From NCBI GenBank assembly GCA_016219875.1, contig JACRJZ010000068.1, positions 1 to 64,000 on the forward strand: 64,000 nucleotides of DNA. Reading direction: 5' to 3'. Position 1 is the stretch's first letter. Every line of letters begins with the position of its first letter. Positions 53,934-62,258 of the stretch are shown here, in pieces. Below the pieces are notes generated by a model. The model did no database searches. It saw only the letters and a list, made by a program, of their open reading frames with translations, and was not told the origin of the DNA. A program made the translations under genes and the position numbers. This DNA comes from Verrucomicrobiota bacterium. Its GTDB lineage: Bacteria > Verrucomicrobiota > Verrucomicrobiia > Limisphaerales > JACRJZ01.

Positions 53934-54167
53934 GTGAAACAGCCGTTCATCAACGTCGAAGAAGCCATCGGCAAAGTCGTCGGACGGCGCACCAAAACGC
54001 CCGACGCTTTCGCCAGCGGCATGAAGTTGCAGTCGCTGGCGGCGCAGATGCACGTCTCTCTGACGCAGCGCTGGGCGCCCAAGGGAGTTTACCGTTTCAA
54101 GAGCCACGAGGAAGCGGACGAATGGATGAACCGAATGCTGGCGCGAAGCCAGATCCCAAAGAGCTAG
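53934..54167 (+). CDS. Small protein of a nucleotidyltransferase module
   Basis: A 77-residue basic protein (MKQPFINVEEAIGKVVGRRT..LAAQMHVSLTQRWAPKGVYRF..EADEWMNRML). No family was recognised; the size and context resemble the small partner of two-gene nucleotidyltransferase (type IV-like toxin-antitoxin) modules. The GTG at 53934 is the best start. Its last 46 bases overlap the nucleotidyltransferase gene, so the two are strictly coupled. Confidence 0.65.
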   Translation: MKQPFINVEEAIGKVVGRRTKTPDAFASGMKLQSLAAQMHVSLTQRWAPKGVYRFKSHEEADEWMNRMLARSQIPKS

Positions 54168-54655
54168 AACCACGCCCGCCGCTCCAGGCGGATCTCGTGG
54201 CGCTTTGCCGTCAATTGAACCAGCGCGGCGCTCGTTACGTCGTCGTGGGCGGTTTCGCAGTCATTGCGGCTGGCTTGCCGCGGATGACCGGCGACATTGA
54301 CCTCGTCGTCGCGGCGGACCGCGAGAACGAGGCCAAAGTCTTCTCCGCTCTGGCCACCCTCCCTGATAACGCCGTCCGCGAGTTGCAGCCAGGCGAACTT
54401 CAGCAATACACCGTCATCCGCGTGGCGGACGAAATCCTGGTGGACCTCATGCGCTCGGCGGGAGGCATTGAGTATGAGGAAGCCGCCAAGGACGTGGTCG
54501 TGCGAGAAGTCGAAGGCGTGCCCATTCCTTTCGCGTCGCCGCGCCTGCTTTGGCGCATGAAGTCCGTCACGCGCCGTGAGAAGGACGCCGCGGACCTGGT
54601 GTTCCTCCGCTACTGGTTTGCCGAGCGCGGCGAAGAGCCGCCGCGAGTCGAATAG
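54122..54655 (+). CDS. Nucleotidyltransferase-fold protein (MNT/AbiEii-like)
   Basis: A 177-residue protein. The nucleotidyltransferase signature is VVGGFAVIAAGLPRMTGDID: the GG..A, R-T and D-I-D-L metal-binding aspartates are all present. After the core, VPIPFASPRLLWRMKSVTRREKDAADLVFL is the C-terminal motif of AbiEii/DUF6036-type proteins. Relatives add NMP or similar groups to targets and often act as toxins or antitoxins with a small partner. The ATG at 54122 lies inside the end of the small gene upstream. Confidence 0.8.
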   Translation: MDEPNAGAKPDPKELEPRPPLQADLVALCRQLNQRGARYVVVGGFAVIAAGLPRMTGDIDLVVAADRENEAKVFSALATLPDNAVRELQPGELQQYTVIRVADEILVDLMRSAGGIEYEEAAKDVVVREVEGVPIPFASPRLLWRMKSVTRREKDAADLVFLRYWFAERGEEPPRVE

Positions 54656-54972
54656 ACGCCCGGAGGGGACGCGTGAAGACGCCTCCCCACCGAGAAATCG
54701 TCAAGGCAGCCGGAACCAGCGGCGGCCTCTTTTGCGGCAGCGTGGCTCGGGAAGTCGTTGAAGCTGGCAGTGCTGGCGTCGCGGATGTGCCAGGTGGCCC
54801 AGCGGTCTTTCGGGGCGCCGGAGTTCACTACGACGCGCTGGCCGATGGCATCCCGGGTTGCTGTCGCGATTGGGGCGTTGGCGCCGGCTGTGCCGTCCGT
54901 CGGAACCCGCCGCCTTTACCTTTCAACAAAGCCTCTGGGGCTTCACCCGAAAACCGCGGAATGTCATGGAAG
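54656..54972. other. Gene-free convergent gap
   Basis: This 317-base gap lies between the convergent nucleotidyltransferase and polyphosphate kinase genes. No recognisable gene, repeat of the families above or terminator hairpin with a T-run was seen. Confidence 0.5.
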
Positions 54973-55863
54973 CTACCTCTTGACGGTGGCTCGCCTGCCG
55001 ACTTGGGGCAGGAGCAGCTTCCGGATTTGCATCAACTCGCGCCGGTGCGCCTCCGACACTTCCGGGTAGCGCGGCTTGGTCTTCTTCAGCACCTCGACAA
55101 GGATCGCGGCCACCGCCGTCCGCGCGAACCATTTGCGGTCGGCCGGGATCACGTACCACGGCGCGTAATCGGTGCTCGTGTGGCGGATCATCTCCTCGAA
55201 CGCTTTCTGGTAATCGTCCCAATGCTGCCGCTCAGCGAGATCGGCCTTGGAGAATTTCCAGTTCTTGGCCGGGCTTTCAATGCGGGACAGGAACCGCTCC
55301 GCCTGCTCGCGTTTCGAGAGATGCAGGAAGAACTTCACCACCTGCGTGCCGTTGCGCTCGAGGTAGCGCTCGAAGGCGTTGATGTCCTCGTAGCGCCGGC
55401 TCCAAATCTTCGGGTCTTCCGCCGCGCCGACCGGCAGCCGCTGGCCTTGGAGAAATTCCGGATGCACGCGCACGACCAGCACTTCTTCGTAATACGATCG
55501 GTTGAAAATGCCGATGCGCCCGCGATCGGGTGTGTGAACGTGCGTGCGCCAGAGGTAATCATGGTCGAGTTCCGTCAGGCTCGGCGCTTTGAAGGAGCAC
55601 ACCTCGCAGCCCGCCGGATTGATCCCAGACATGACGTGCTTGATAAGGCCGTCCTTCCCCGCCGCGTCCATGCCCTGGAGGATCACCAGCACGGCGTCGC
55701 GATGGTGCGCGTAAAAGCGGTCCTGCAACTCCAGCAACTGCGCGAGCTGCTTCTGCTGGAGCCGTTCTGCCTTGTCGCGGTCGAGTGGGCCTTTGAAGGC
55801 GGGATCGCGGTCCTTGAGACGAAAGCCCTTGCCGAAAGCACGGAGTTGTTTGGCGAAGTTCAT
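54973..55863 (-). CDS. Polyphosphate kinase 2 family protein
   Basis: A 296-residue PPK2. Walker A is LQGMDAAGKDGLIKHVM (about residues 63-79), the lid region holds TPDRGRIGIFNRSYYEEVLV, and the C-terminal LPADRKWFARTAVAAIL-like segment (VIPADRKWFARTAVAAIL) is typical. PPK2 enzymes transfer phosphate between polyphosphate and nucleoside mono- or diphosphates. The class (I, II or III) is not fixed from sequence alone, though one-domain length and overall pattern fit class I or III. Confidence 0.93.
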   Translation of the reverse strand: MNFAKQLRAFGKGFRLKDRDPAFKGPLDRDKAERLQQKQLAQLLELQDRFYAHHRDAVLVILQGMDAAGKDGLIKHVMSGINPAGCEVCSFKAPSLTELDHDYLWRTHVHTPDRGRIGIFNRSYYEEVLVVRVHPEFLQGQRLPVGAAEDPKIWSRRYEDINAFERYLERNGTQVVKFFLHLSKREQAERFLSRIESPAKNWKFSKADLAERQHWDDYQKAFEEMIRHTSTDYAPWYVIPADRKWFARTAVAAILVEVLKKTKPRYPEVSEAHRRELMQIRKLLLPQVGRRATVKR

Positions 55864-55929
55864 AGATGACGGCGGGGTGTATAGCAGGAACGGGCAGCAG
55901 ACGGCAATGACACAATTTGGGAGAGTTCA

Positions 55930-56270
55930 ACTCGAACTTCGAATGGCCACAAGGAACACAGCGCGGCAAAGCCGCAACCCAAAGGAGATTTGCCACAAAG
56001 AACACAAGGAGACGCAAAACTCTTTGCGACTTTTTGCGACCTTTTGCGGCAACAACAAATCCTCGCGGAATTGCGCGACTCGGACGTATTCCACTACAAG
56101 GAACGCAAAGCCAGAGAGCCACGGAGCCGTACGGTCAGAAAGCGTCCTTGTTCGGTTCGGAAGCCGCCGAACTCGTTCTCCTTCTTTGCGTTTCCTTGCG
56201 TTCTTTGCGGCCAACTTCGGTTTTTTCGGGTTCAAAACTCCGTAGCAGCCGAAGTGACGAGGCTCAATCT
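55930..56270. repeat. Simple-repeat region with ACAAAGAACACAAGG units
   Basis: The 444-base gap before pgm holds AAGGAACACAGCGCG, CACAAAGAACACAAGGAGAC and mirrored TTCCTTGCGTTCTTTGCGGC motifs, plus a diverged family B arm at 56242-56265. No gene was seen. Confidence 0.65.
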
Positions 56271-56307
56271 TTGAAGCGAACAGTGGCGTCTTGCACCCAG
56301 CCTCGAC

Positions 56308-57990
56308 ATGACGCACACTCCCCTCGTAACGAACATGGCCACGAACGTTCATCCCCTCGCGGGCAAACCGGCCCCGCCCGAGTTGTTGATTGATGTCAGC
56401 AAGCTCGAACGCGACTACTACGAACGGAAACCCAACATTCAGGACCATAACCAACTCGTCAGCTTCGGCACCAGTGGCCATCGCGGCACCTCGTTCAACG
56501 GCACGTTCAGCGAGTCGCACATTCTGGCCATCACCCAGGCGGTCTGCGACTACCGGCGCACCCACGGTACGACGGGGCCGGTGTTCATGGCGAAGGACAC
56601 CCATGCGCTCTCCGCGTTCGCCCAGCGCACCGCCCTGGAAGTCCTCGCCGCCAACGGCGTCGAGGTTTTCATCCAGGCCAATGACGGCTTCACGCCCACG
56701 CCCGCTCTCTCCTTCGCGATCCTGGAGTACAACCGTGGCCGCAAGGACGGTCTGGCGGATGGGATTGGCATCACGCCCTCCCACAACCCTCCGTCCGACG
56801 GCGGGCTGAAATACAATCCGCCGAATGGCGGCCCGGCTGACACGAATGTCACCAACTGGATTCAGCACCGCGCGAATCAACTCCTGCATCCCAACAGCCA
56901 CGGCTTGCACCGAATGCCCTACGAAGCCGCCTTGCGCGCTGCGACCACGCACCAGCACGACTACGTCAGGCCCTACGTCGAAGCGCTCGGCACCGTGCTG
57001 GACATGGATGCCATCCGCAGCGCGGGCGTGAAGATCGGCGTGGACCCGCTGGGTGGGGCGTCCGTGAACTACTGGGAGCCGATCAAGGAACGCTACGGTT
57101 TGAACCTCAGCGTCGTGAATCCGCGCGTGGACCCGACCTTCAACTTCATGACGCTGGATCACGACGGAAAAATCCGCATGGACTGCTCCAGTCCGCACGC
57201 GATGGCCAGCCTGGTCCGGCTGAAAGACAGGTTCGACGTGGCCTTCGGTACCGATCCCGACGCCGACCGCCACGGCATTGTCACGCCCAGCGCAGGACTG
57301 ATGAACCCGAACCACTATCTCGCCGTGGCCATCAATTACCTGCTGAGGAACCGACCGCAATGGTCTGCCGCCTCCGCCGTCGGCAAGACCGTCGTCAGCA
57401 GCAGCTTGATTGACCGGGTGGTGGCGGATCTCGGGCGCACGCTGTGCGAGGTGCCGGTGGGTTTCAAATGGTTTGTGGCCGGCCTGTTCGAAGGCTCGCT
57501 TTGCTTCGGCGGCGAGGAGAGCGCGGGCGCGTGCTTCCTCCGCCGCGACGGCTCGACGTGGGTGACGGAGAAGGATGGCCTGGTGCTGGGGCTCCTGGCG
57601 GCTGAAATCGAAGCCCGCACGGGCATTGACGTGGGAGCCCATTACCAGTACCTCACCGGCAAGCTGGGCAACTCCTTCTACACCCGGATTGACACGCCCT
57701 GCACGCCGGAGCAGAAGGCGGGATTCAAGGCACTGACTCCCGAATCTGTGAAGGCAACGGAATTGGCGGGCGAACCCATCACCTCGAAACTCGTCAATGC
57801 CCCCGGCAACCAAGCGCCGATTGGCGGCCTGAAGCTGGTGACAGCCAACGGCTGGTTTGCCGCGCGCCCCAGCGGCACGGAGAGCCTCTACAAACTGTAT
57901 GCTGAGAGCTTCCGCAGCCCCGAACACCTCGGCCAACTCATCACCCAGTCTCGCGCCTTGGTGCAGACGGCCCTGACCGGACCCAAGTAA
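56308..57990 (+). CDS. pgm: Phosphoglucomutase (alpha-D-glucose type)
   Basis: A 560-residue phosphoglucomutase, interconverting glucose 1- and 6-phosphate for glycogen, cell-envelope sugars and glycolysis. The N-terminal [16 protein letters not shown], active-site serine loop [20 protein letters not shown], the metal loop [11 protein letters not shown], the sugar loop FGGEESAGA and the phosphate-binding [15 protein letters not shown] are all complete. The ATG at 56308 is used; an in-frame ATG at 56335 is also possible. Confidence 0.97.
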   Translation: MTHTPLVTNMATNVHPLAGKPAPPELLIDVSKLERDYYERKPNIQDHNQLVSFGTSGHRGTSFNGTFSESHILAITQAVCDYRRTHGTTGPVFMAKDTHALSAFAQRTALEVLAANGVEVFIQANDGFTPTPALSFAILEYNRGRKDGLADGIGITPSHNPPSDGGLKYNPPNGGPADTNVTNWIQHRANQLLHPNSHGLHRMPYEAALRAATTHQHDYVRPYVEALGTVLDMDAIRSAGVKIGVDPLGGASVNYWEPIKERYGLNLSVVNPRVDPTFNFMTLDHDGKIRMDCSSPHAMASLVRLKDRFDVAFGTDPDADRHGIVTPSAGLMNPNHYLAVAINYLLRNRPQWSAASAVGKTVVSSSLIDRVVADLGRTLCEVPVGFKWFVAGLFEGSLCFGGEESAGACFLRRDGSTWVTEKDGLVLGLLAAEIEARTGIDVGAHYQYLTGKLGNSFYTRIDTPCTPEQKAGFKALTPESVKATELAGEPITSKLVNAPGNQAPIGGLKLVTANGWFAARPSGTESLYKLYAESFRSPEHLGQLITQSRALVQTALTGPK

Positions 57991-58015
57991 CCACAACAGA
58001 ACTCGGCGGTGGCTC

Positions 58016-58260
58016 ATGGCCGTCGCGATCCCGCCCCAAAATCCCGTCAGGGACAAGCGAAAATAGCCCAGCGATTCATCGCTGGGACAACGGCCAGCCA
58101 ACCCCCTCAAGCCCCGGAGGGGCGAAAGACGGCATTGAGCAAGCTGGCGATCATTTCTTTCGTCCCTAACGGGACTTGTCCCTTCTGCCCCCGGGAACCC
58201 CAGCGATGAATCGCTGGGCTATTCTCTTCCGCCCTGGCGGGCTGGGGCAGCCCCGCTGAT
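58016..58260. repeat. Inverted repeat with AATAGCCCAGCGATTCATCG arms
   Basis: AATAGCCCAGCGATTCATCG.. (58062-58086) and the matching complement (58199-58223) are 25-bp arms; each arm contains its own CAGCGATTCATCGCTG palindrome. Further inverted segments (GTCCCT.ACGGGA) lie inside. The stretch is non-coding. Confidence 0.85.
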
Positions 58261-58354
58261 GCTCGTCCGCCGGCAACGTCCGCATCACGGCATGTGCGTA
58301 GGCATTGATGCGCTCCGGCTGGAGCAGCGGTTTGAAATCTGAAATCAGCCATCT

Positions 58355-58560
58355 GCAATCCAGCGAAGCGTGGCGGCCAGCAGCGTCAGCACCGCGCGCA
58401 GTTCCTCGTCGGCGAACCGCTTGAACTCGCCGGACAGCCGCAGTTGCACCCGGCCCTCTTCCTTGAGTCGGATGATCTCCTCCTTGAGCCACCTGAACTC
58501 GTCGCAGCGACATTCGTCTTGTCGTTCGTCTTCAGGAAATCGCGGTACTCGCGTTTTTAA
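58355..58560 (-). pseudogene. Possible gene remnant
   Basis: The minus strand from about 58560 to 58355 reads CDEFRWLKEEIIRLKEEGRV..FKRFADEELRAVLTLLAATL and then stops. The amphipathic pattern and lack of stops suggest a coding remnant, but no start codon or family was found. It ends in an ATCTGCAATC-type simple repeat. Confidence 0.3.
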
Positions 58561-58568
58561 ATTGGCAG

Positions 58569-59549
58569 TTACTGGGACAAGGTCCGTTGCTTTGCGTCCA
58601 CGACGATTCTTTCCAGCCGATTTCGCTCGTCCTTTGCGTTAGTGAGGAACTGCTGAACTCTATGATGTAGATGTTCGTCGTAGAACTTTAGCTCCCACTG
58701 GTCACCCAACTCGGACAATGCTCGTTGATACAATCCAATCAGAGTACCGGCGACCTCGGCAAGAACCTCGTCGCTAAGACAGCATTCTGGCCGAAGTTTT
58801 TTGTACTCCGGTGTAATTCGCTCTGACAGTTTCTTTAAGGCTATTTCATCTGGGATTTTCGTGACCATCCCTTCAGGAACGACAATTTGCTCCCATACAT
58901 GACGGAGCAGTCGTCCACGTTCCTCGGCGACCTCCAAAAAAGCTTCTGCTCCATCAAGGTCACCGGCACTGAATGCGTAAGCAGCAAGTTCCCGCATAAA
59001 GCTGGGGTCGCGGTAATTAAAATCGTAGGCCAACTTTACCGCGGCATAGGCGGCGGCGTGGTGTTTTGTAATGCGGTAATACTTTGCGACGATCAGGAAA
59101 AAGTGGTCGTCAAGTTGCGACGCTTCCGAAATCCCCGGCGTCATTCGGTAGCAAAAAACACCGGCGTCCAATGCAGCTATAATCCGGGCGAGATGCTGCA
59201 GTCCGATGACAATCTGGAATGGCCGCTCGAGAATATCAGAATACTCATCGGCGCTGATGTGTAATCGAATCGTCTCGAGAAATGCGTGAAACTCATCTAT
59301 CAAGGAAGCGCCATCTTCGTAGCACACAAATACACAAAGACCGTGTGCCGGATCATTGTACACCATTGGAATTGCCACAACGCCGATAGAATTGCACTGC
59401 GCACAGCGATGCGTATTAACCTCTCCATCGAGAAGTCTTTGTTTTGCATCTGGTTCGCAGGTGATTGAAATGTAAACCCGCACTTGGATTTCGGCTGGAG
59501 ATTTGCACTGAGGGCAAGTGGCGTGAATCAAATTGGTTGGAGGATTCAT
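58569..59549 (-). CDS. CpXC-domain protein
   Basis: A 326-residue protein. The N-terminal CpXC zinc-ribbon has cysteine pairs C12/C15 (CPQC) and C49/C52 (CAQC). The remaining 250 residues are helical, with TPR-like content (AKYYRITKHHAAAYAAVKLAYDF.., YAFSAGDLDGAEAFLEVAEE). The molecular role is unknown. Its start overlaps the protease stop (ATGA), making it the last gene of the operon. The DNA here is visibly less GC-rich than its neighbours. Confidence 0.85.
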   Translation of the reverse strand: MNPPTNLIHATCPQCKSPAEIQVRVYISITCEPDAKQRLLDGEVNTHRCAQCNSIGVVAIPMVYNDPAHGLCVFVCYEDGASLIDEFHAFLETIRLHISADEYSDILERPFQIVIGLQHLARIIAALDAGVFCYRMTPGISEASQLDDHFFLIVAKYYRITKHHAAAYAAVKLAYDFNYRDPSFMRELAAYAFSAGDLDGAEAFLEVAEERGRLLRHVWEQIVVPEGMVTKIPDEIALKKLSERITPEYKKLRPECCLSDEVLAEVAGTLIGLYQRALSELGDQWELKFYDEHLHHRVQQFLTNAKDERNRLERIVVDAKQRTLSQ

Positions 59550-60589
59550 CTGCCACCTCGCTGTTCACGCGCTGCTTTAATGGCTGCGCGCAAAGACTGT
59601 GAGCTCTTAAGACGGAATCCAAAATCGAACGGTCCAATTGAGAGTTCCCTAACCTCTGTGTCGCCCAATCTTCTTACTGTAATAACTATTGTGAACGCGT
59701 ATTTCCATCCATCATCGGATGTAAATTTTATCCGGAAGCCGTCAGTCTCCCCAGCCTGCAAAACGTGCGGAGCGTCTAGCAGCTCGTACGTGTCTTGGGC
59801 CGGCGTGAGATGAACGTTCAATTCATACTCCTGCACGATTGCCCCAGGCAGAAAATGATGAGGTTCAATGAGCGGTTCTCTACACTGAATCCTGACCGCA
59901 ATAGAAGTGATCTTGGCAAACGAGCTCGCAGAATTCGTTACCGTGAACTTAAGCTCCGCGGGCGCACCCCAGTCAGGAGGTGGAAGTACCGTGCCGACAT
60001 CTACAATGCAATCGTCAGTAGCCTTTACGTCTCCTTGGGGACGAAACTCGGCGAGCGCCGTGACCGGAATTAGTAATGTCCTGTCAGGATCTGTTGCTAC
60101 GATAAGCCCAGCAACGTGTTCATCCACGACAGCTGGGCTGCCGCTGAAGCCTGGCTGAATCGGGTGATCAAGCACACTTAAGTCATACTTCGGGGCATAG
60201 CCGCGAATGAACCGGACTAGGTGTTCAAGCTCGTACGTATCAGGGCTACTGAACCCATTCACCCCAACGCGTCTGCCTTCTGCCGCGGTGAAATGTGCCC
60301 AACGAAGAATGAACGGAGTAAGTGAGAACGAACTTGCACAGTCAAGCAGCGCAGCATCCCGTTTGGTGTGGGCCGTACATCTCGTCGCTTGTCTCTGCTC
60401 GCCCAGCCAATGGATGATAACTCTCGGAGTTCCATCAGAGTCAATGTGCTCCTTTACGACATGATGACATGTTAGGATGCGTTGCGAGCCAGTAAAAAAG
60501 CCGGTGCCCAAAAACTGGCCCTTATCGCTTCGTATTTGAACTACAGCGAGGCGCGGGTTCATTTCGAAGACTCGGTTGGATTCTTCCAC
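59546..60589 (-). CDS. Trypsin-like serine protease
   Basis: A 347-residue protein. The trypsin-2-type domain fills residues 10-185: GTGFFTGSQRILTCHHVV with the histidine at 42 or 43, D78 (KRDAALLD), and S149 in PGFSGSPAV, so the triad is intact. The C-terminal 150 residues form a beta-rich Ig-like domain of unknown role. It lacks a signal peptide, so it acts in the cytoplasm. It is co-translated with Trypco1-like (31-base overlap) and CpXC (4-base overlap) genes. Cytoplasmic trypsins with these partners are predicted parts of conflict systems. Confidence 0.9.
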   Translation of the reverse strand: MEESNRVFEMNPRLAVVQIRSDKGQFLGTGFFTGSQRILTCHHVVKEHIDSDGTPRVIIHWLGEQRQATRCTAHTKRDAALLDCASSFSLTPFILRWAHFTAAEGRRVGVNGFSSPDTYELEHLVRFIRGYAPKYDLSVLDHPIQPGFSGSPAVVDEHVAGLIVATDPDRTLLIPVTALAEFRPQGDVKATDDCIVDVGTVLPPPDWGAPAELKFTVTNSASSFAKITSIAVRIQCREPLIEPHHFLPGAIVQEYELNVHLTPAQDTYELLDAPHVLQAGETDGFRIKFTSDDGWKYAFTIVITVRRLGDTEVRELSIGPFDFGFRLKSSQSLRAAIKAAREQRGGR

Positions 60590-60906
60590 ATCGCTGACAC
60601 CTTAAACGTTCCCTCTGTCGCTCCGCTCACGACCACTGGGATTGCAGCTTCACCTTTTAAGGCGACTGAAAACTCAACCGTGAGTTCATCGGGACGATTC
60701 GCTTGCACAAAACCAGCGAGCACAAATTTTACTGCTGCTTGGATGGTGCGTGCCATTGAACTGAAAACGTCCGTAAACTTACCTGTCGGACGGGCTCCGG
60801 GTGGCAAGTCCTGCCGTGAATCAAGTGTAGGTGCTAGTTGATCGTCCGTCGTTTCAACAAAAAACGTAAGCGCTTCATCGACCTGAACAGTTTTGATTGT
60901 TTTCAT
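60559..60906 (-). CDS. Trypsin-co-occurring domain (Trypco1/CU044_2847-like) protein
   Basis: A 115-residue protein with the pattern of the trypsin-co-occurring domain: an N-terminal strand MKTIKTVQVDEALTFFVETT, a central helix (FTDVFSSMARTIQAAVKFVL), and C-terminal strands PDELTVEFSVALKGEAAIPV followed by TFKVSAMW. Family knowledge says these sit next to cytoplasmic trypsin-like proteases in predicted defence modules; this is exactly the case here. Its start overlaps the broken TIR gene stop (ATGA). Confidence 0.85.
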   Translation of the reverse strand: MKTIKTVQVDEALTFFVETTDDQLAPTLDSRQDLPPGARPTGKFTDVFSSMARTIQAAVKFVLAGFVQANRPDELTVEFSVALKGEAAIPVVVSGATEGTFKVSAMWKNPTESSK

Positions 60907-61214
60907 GTATTTTCGAGTTTTGATGGGTGAATCCGTGACCGCTGGTTTGTACTAGCTGGTGAAATGAAGCGGCGCTCCTGGTTCAGCGGGTCGCGAAACC
61001 GGAACGTGCCAGCCTCCAACTGCGCCCAGTCCGACCCAAACGCCTGGGCCGACATGCCGGGCTGCGCAAATCCGAATTCCGAATTCCGAATTCCGAAATG
61101 GAATGGCACCTTCAGCCCGTCCAGCCGCAACCGGTCCGCCAGCGGACGCACCACCGCCTTGTCCTTCGCGCTGTGGCTGAAGAAGACATCATAGGGGAAG
61201 GTCGCTTCGCTCAT
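60903..61214 (-). pseudogene. TIR-domain protein with internal and C-terminal deletions
   Basis: The frame begins like a normal TIR: FPYDVFFSHSAKDKAVVRPL then ADRLRLDGLKV. It then runs through an AATTCGG tandem (read as GIRNSEFGFA) and resumes late in the domain as MSAQAFGSDWAQLEAGTFRF, then RDPLNQERRFI, and ends after 19 unrelated residues. The missing roughly 35 residues include the stretch with the catalytic glutamate of TIR NADases. The downstream regions are also lost. A longer frame starts at 61256. Confidence 0.85.
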
Positions 61215-61292
61215 AGTTGTCGTCTGCGGCTTAGTTCCGGGAAGGCCCTGGCGCATGTCTGCCGAAACAGGTTTCTGCCGGATTCACCTTGT

Positions 61293-61736
61293 CTAGCTTG
61301 TGATGGTGACGGGTCTGCCTACGACTTGGGCAGTTCGGGAACGCGTGGCTGTTGTTGTGTGAGCGGCTGCCGCTCTTGCCAGTGTATTGGCCGGTCCAGC
61401 GACAACTTGAAAAGCTTGCGCGCGGGGGCGCTGGCCTCCTCCGTGTAAGGGTAGGCCCCAAGGAAACCAGACGTAATCCGTCACGCCGCCAAAGACCACG
61501 TTGGATTGCTCCTGGGTGCCTGTGATGCTGACGCCGAGATCCTGCTCCATGCGCGAGGCCAGCGCGACGAGTTGGGTCGGTCCAAAGGGGCGACCGGCCA
61601 GTTCATTTGCCAGCAAGAATAAGGTGGCGGGTCGGATTTCGCGACGCTTGGCGTTCATGCCGGCAAATTTCGCATTCAAGCCGCACCGCACCACACTCTG
61701 CTGCTCCAGGATTTCCTCGCGATGATTTCTCTTCAC
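61293..61736 (-). CDS. Orphan protein upstream of the TIR remnant
   Basis: A 147-residue frame (MKRNHREEILEQQSVVRCGL..LANELAGRPFGPTQLVALASRM..GVTDYVWFPWG). The first 90 residues look like a compact domain; the last 50 are low-complexity (AARAAAAHTTTATRSRTAQ) and may be run-on. No family was recognised. Its ATG overlaps the stop of the upstream gene (ATGA). Confidence 0.6.
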   Translation of the reverse strand: MKRNHREEILEQQSVVRCGLNAKFAGMNAKRREIRPATLFLLANELAGRPFGPTQLVALASRMEQDLGVSITGTQEQSNVVFGGVTDYVWFPWGLPLHGGGQRPRAQAFQVVAGPANTLARAAAAHTTTATRSRTAQVVGRPVTITS

Positions 61737-62086
61737 TTGCCTTCTGCCTTCGCCTTGCGCACGGGTTTCTTGCGCTCGCTCGAACGGGTGCCGCCAGCTT
61801 GCTCGTATTGGGTGCTATTTCCACCAAAATAGCCCTTGATGCCGCTGCGGCCTCGCGTAGCAAAGTCTTTCAGCCGCACCACAATCTCATCGCGTTGATT
61901 TCGCAAGGGCGTGATTTCTTGTTCCTTGCCGGCGATTTGCAGAACCAGCTTGTCCAAGTCACTGCAATCCTTCTCCACGCTCTCAACTGTGAAGTCTTTG
62001 AGCTTGAAGTCGGCATTCGCTTTACAGACGGCCAATACTTGCTGCGCATCGGCCACGATCACTTTGGGATTCGGTGTTCCTTTCAT
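61733..62086 (-). CDS. Orphan 117-residue protein
   Basis: A small acidic-to-basic protein (MKGTPNPKVIVADAQQVLAV..DFTVESVEKDCSDLDKLVLQ..GIKGYFGGNSTQYEQAGGTR..). The middle is a coiled helix and the end is a basic tail. Its last codons (AKAEGK) come from a CTTCTGCCTT-type simple repeat. No family was recognised. It is the first gene of the minus-strand conflict operon. Confidence 0.65.
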   Translation of the reverse strand: MKGTPNPKVIVADAQQVLAVCKANADFKLKDFTVESVEKDCSDLDKLVLQIAGKEQEITPLRNQRDEIVVRLKDFATRGRSGIKGYFGGNSTQYEQAGGTRSSERKKPVRKAKAEGK

Positions 62087-62111
62087 GGGTTGGTTCCTTT
62101 GGTTGTGAGAT

Positions 62112-62258
62112 GAGTATCAGGTTTCGTTGGGGCATGTCCTAATCTTAACGGGGTCTTCCCCATTCAAACTGGGGTGATGATGAAAATGATTGGGACGCAG
62201 ATGAATGTGATTGGGGCATTGGTAAAGTTGATTGGGGTGAGTTCCATGAGAAGAGGGG
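62112..62258. repeat. Seven G-tracts at exact 21-nt spacing
   Basis: GGGG (once GGGA) starts at 62129, 62150, 62171, 62192, 62213, 62234 and 62255, each 21 bases from the last. The spacers between tracts have diverged, though two or three units share a (T)GATTGGGG ending. 21 bases is two helical turns or seven codons. It is a diverged tandem array just upstream of the conflict operon. Confidence 0.8.

Noticed and set aside
54673..55869. 398-codon plus-strand frame opposite ppk2
   Set aside because: Shadow of the polyphosphate kinase gene; no family features.
58016..58260. Transposon ends around the pgm-CpXC gap
   Set aside because: Although the arms are inverted, no transposase frame lies between or near them and each arm is itself palindromic, as expected for a repeat element.
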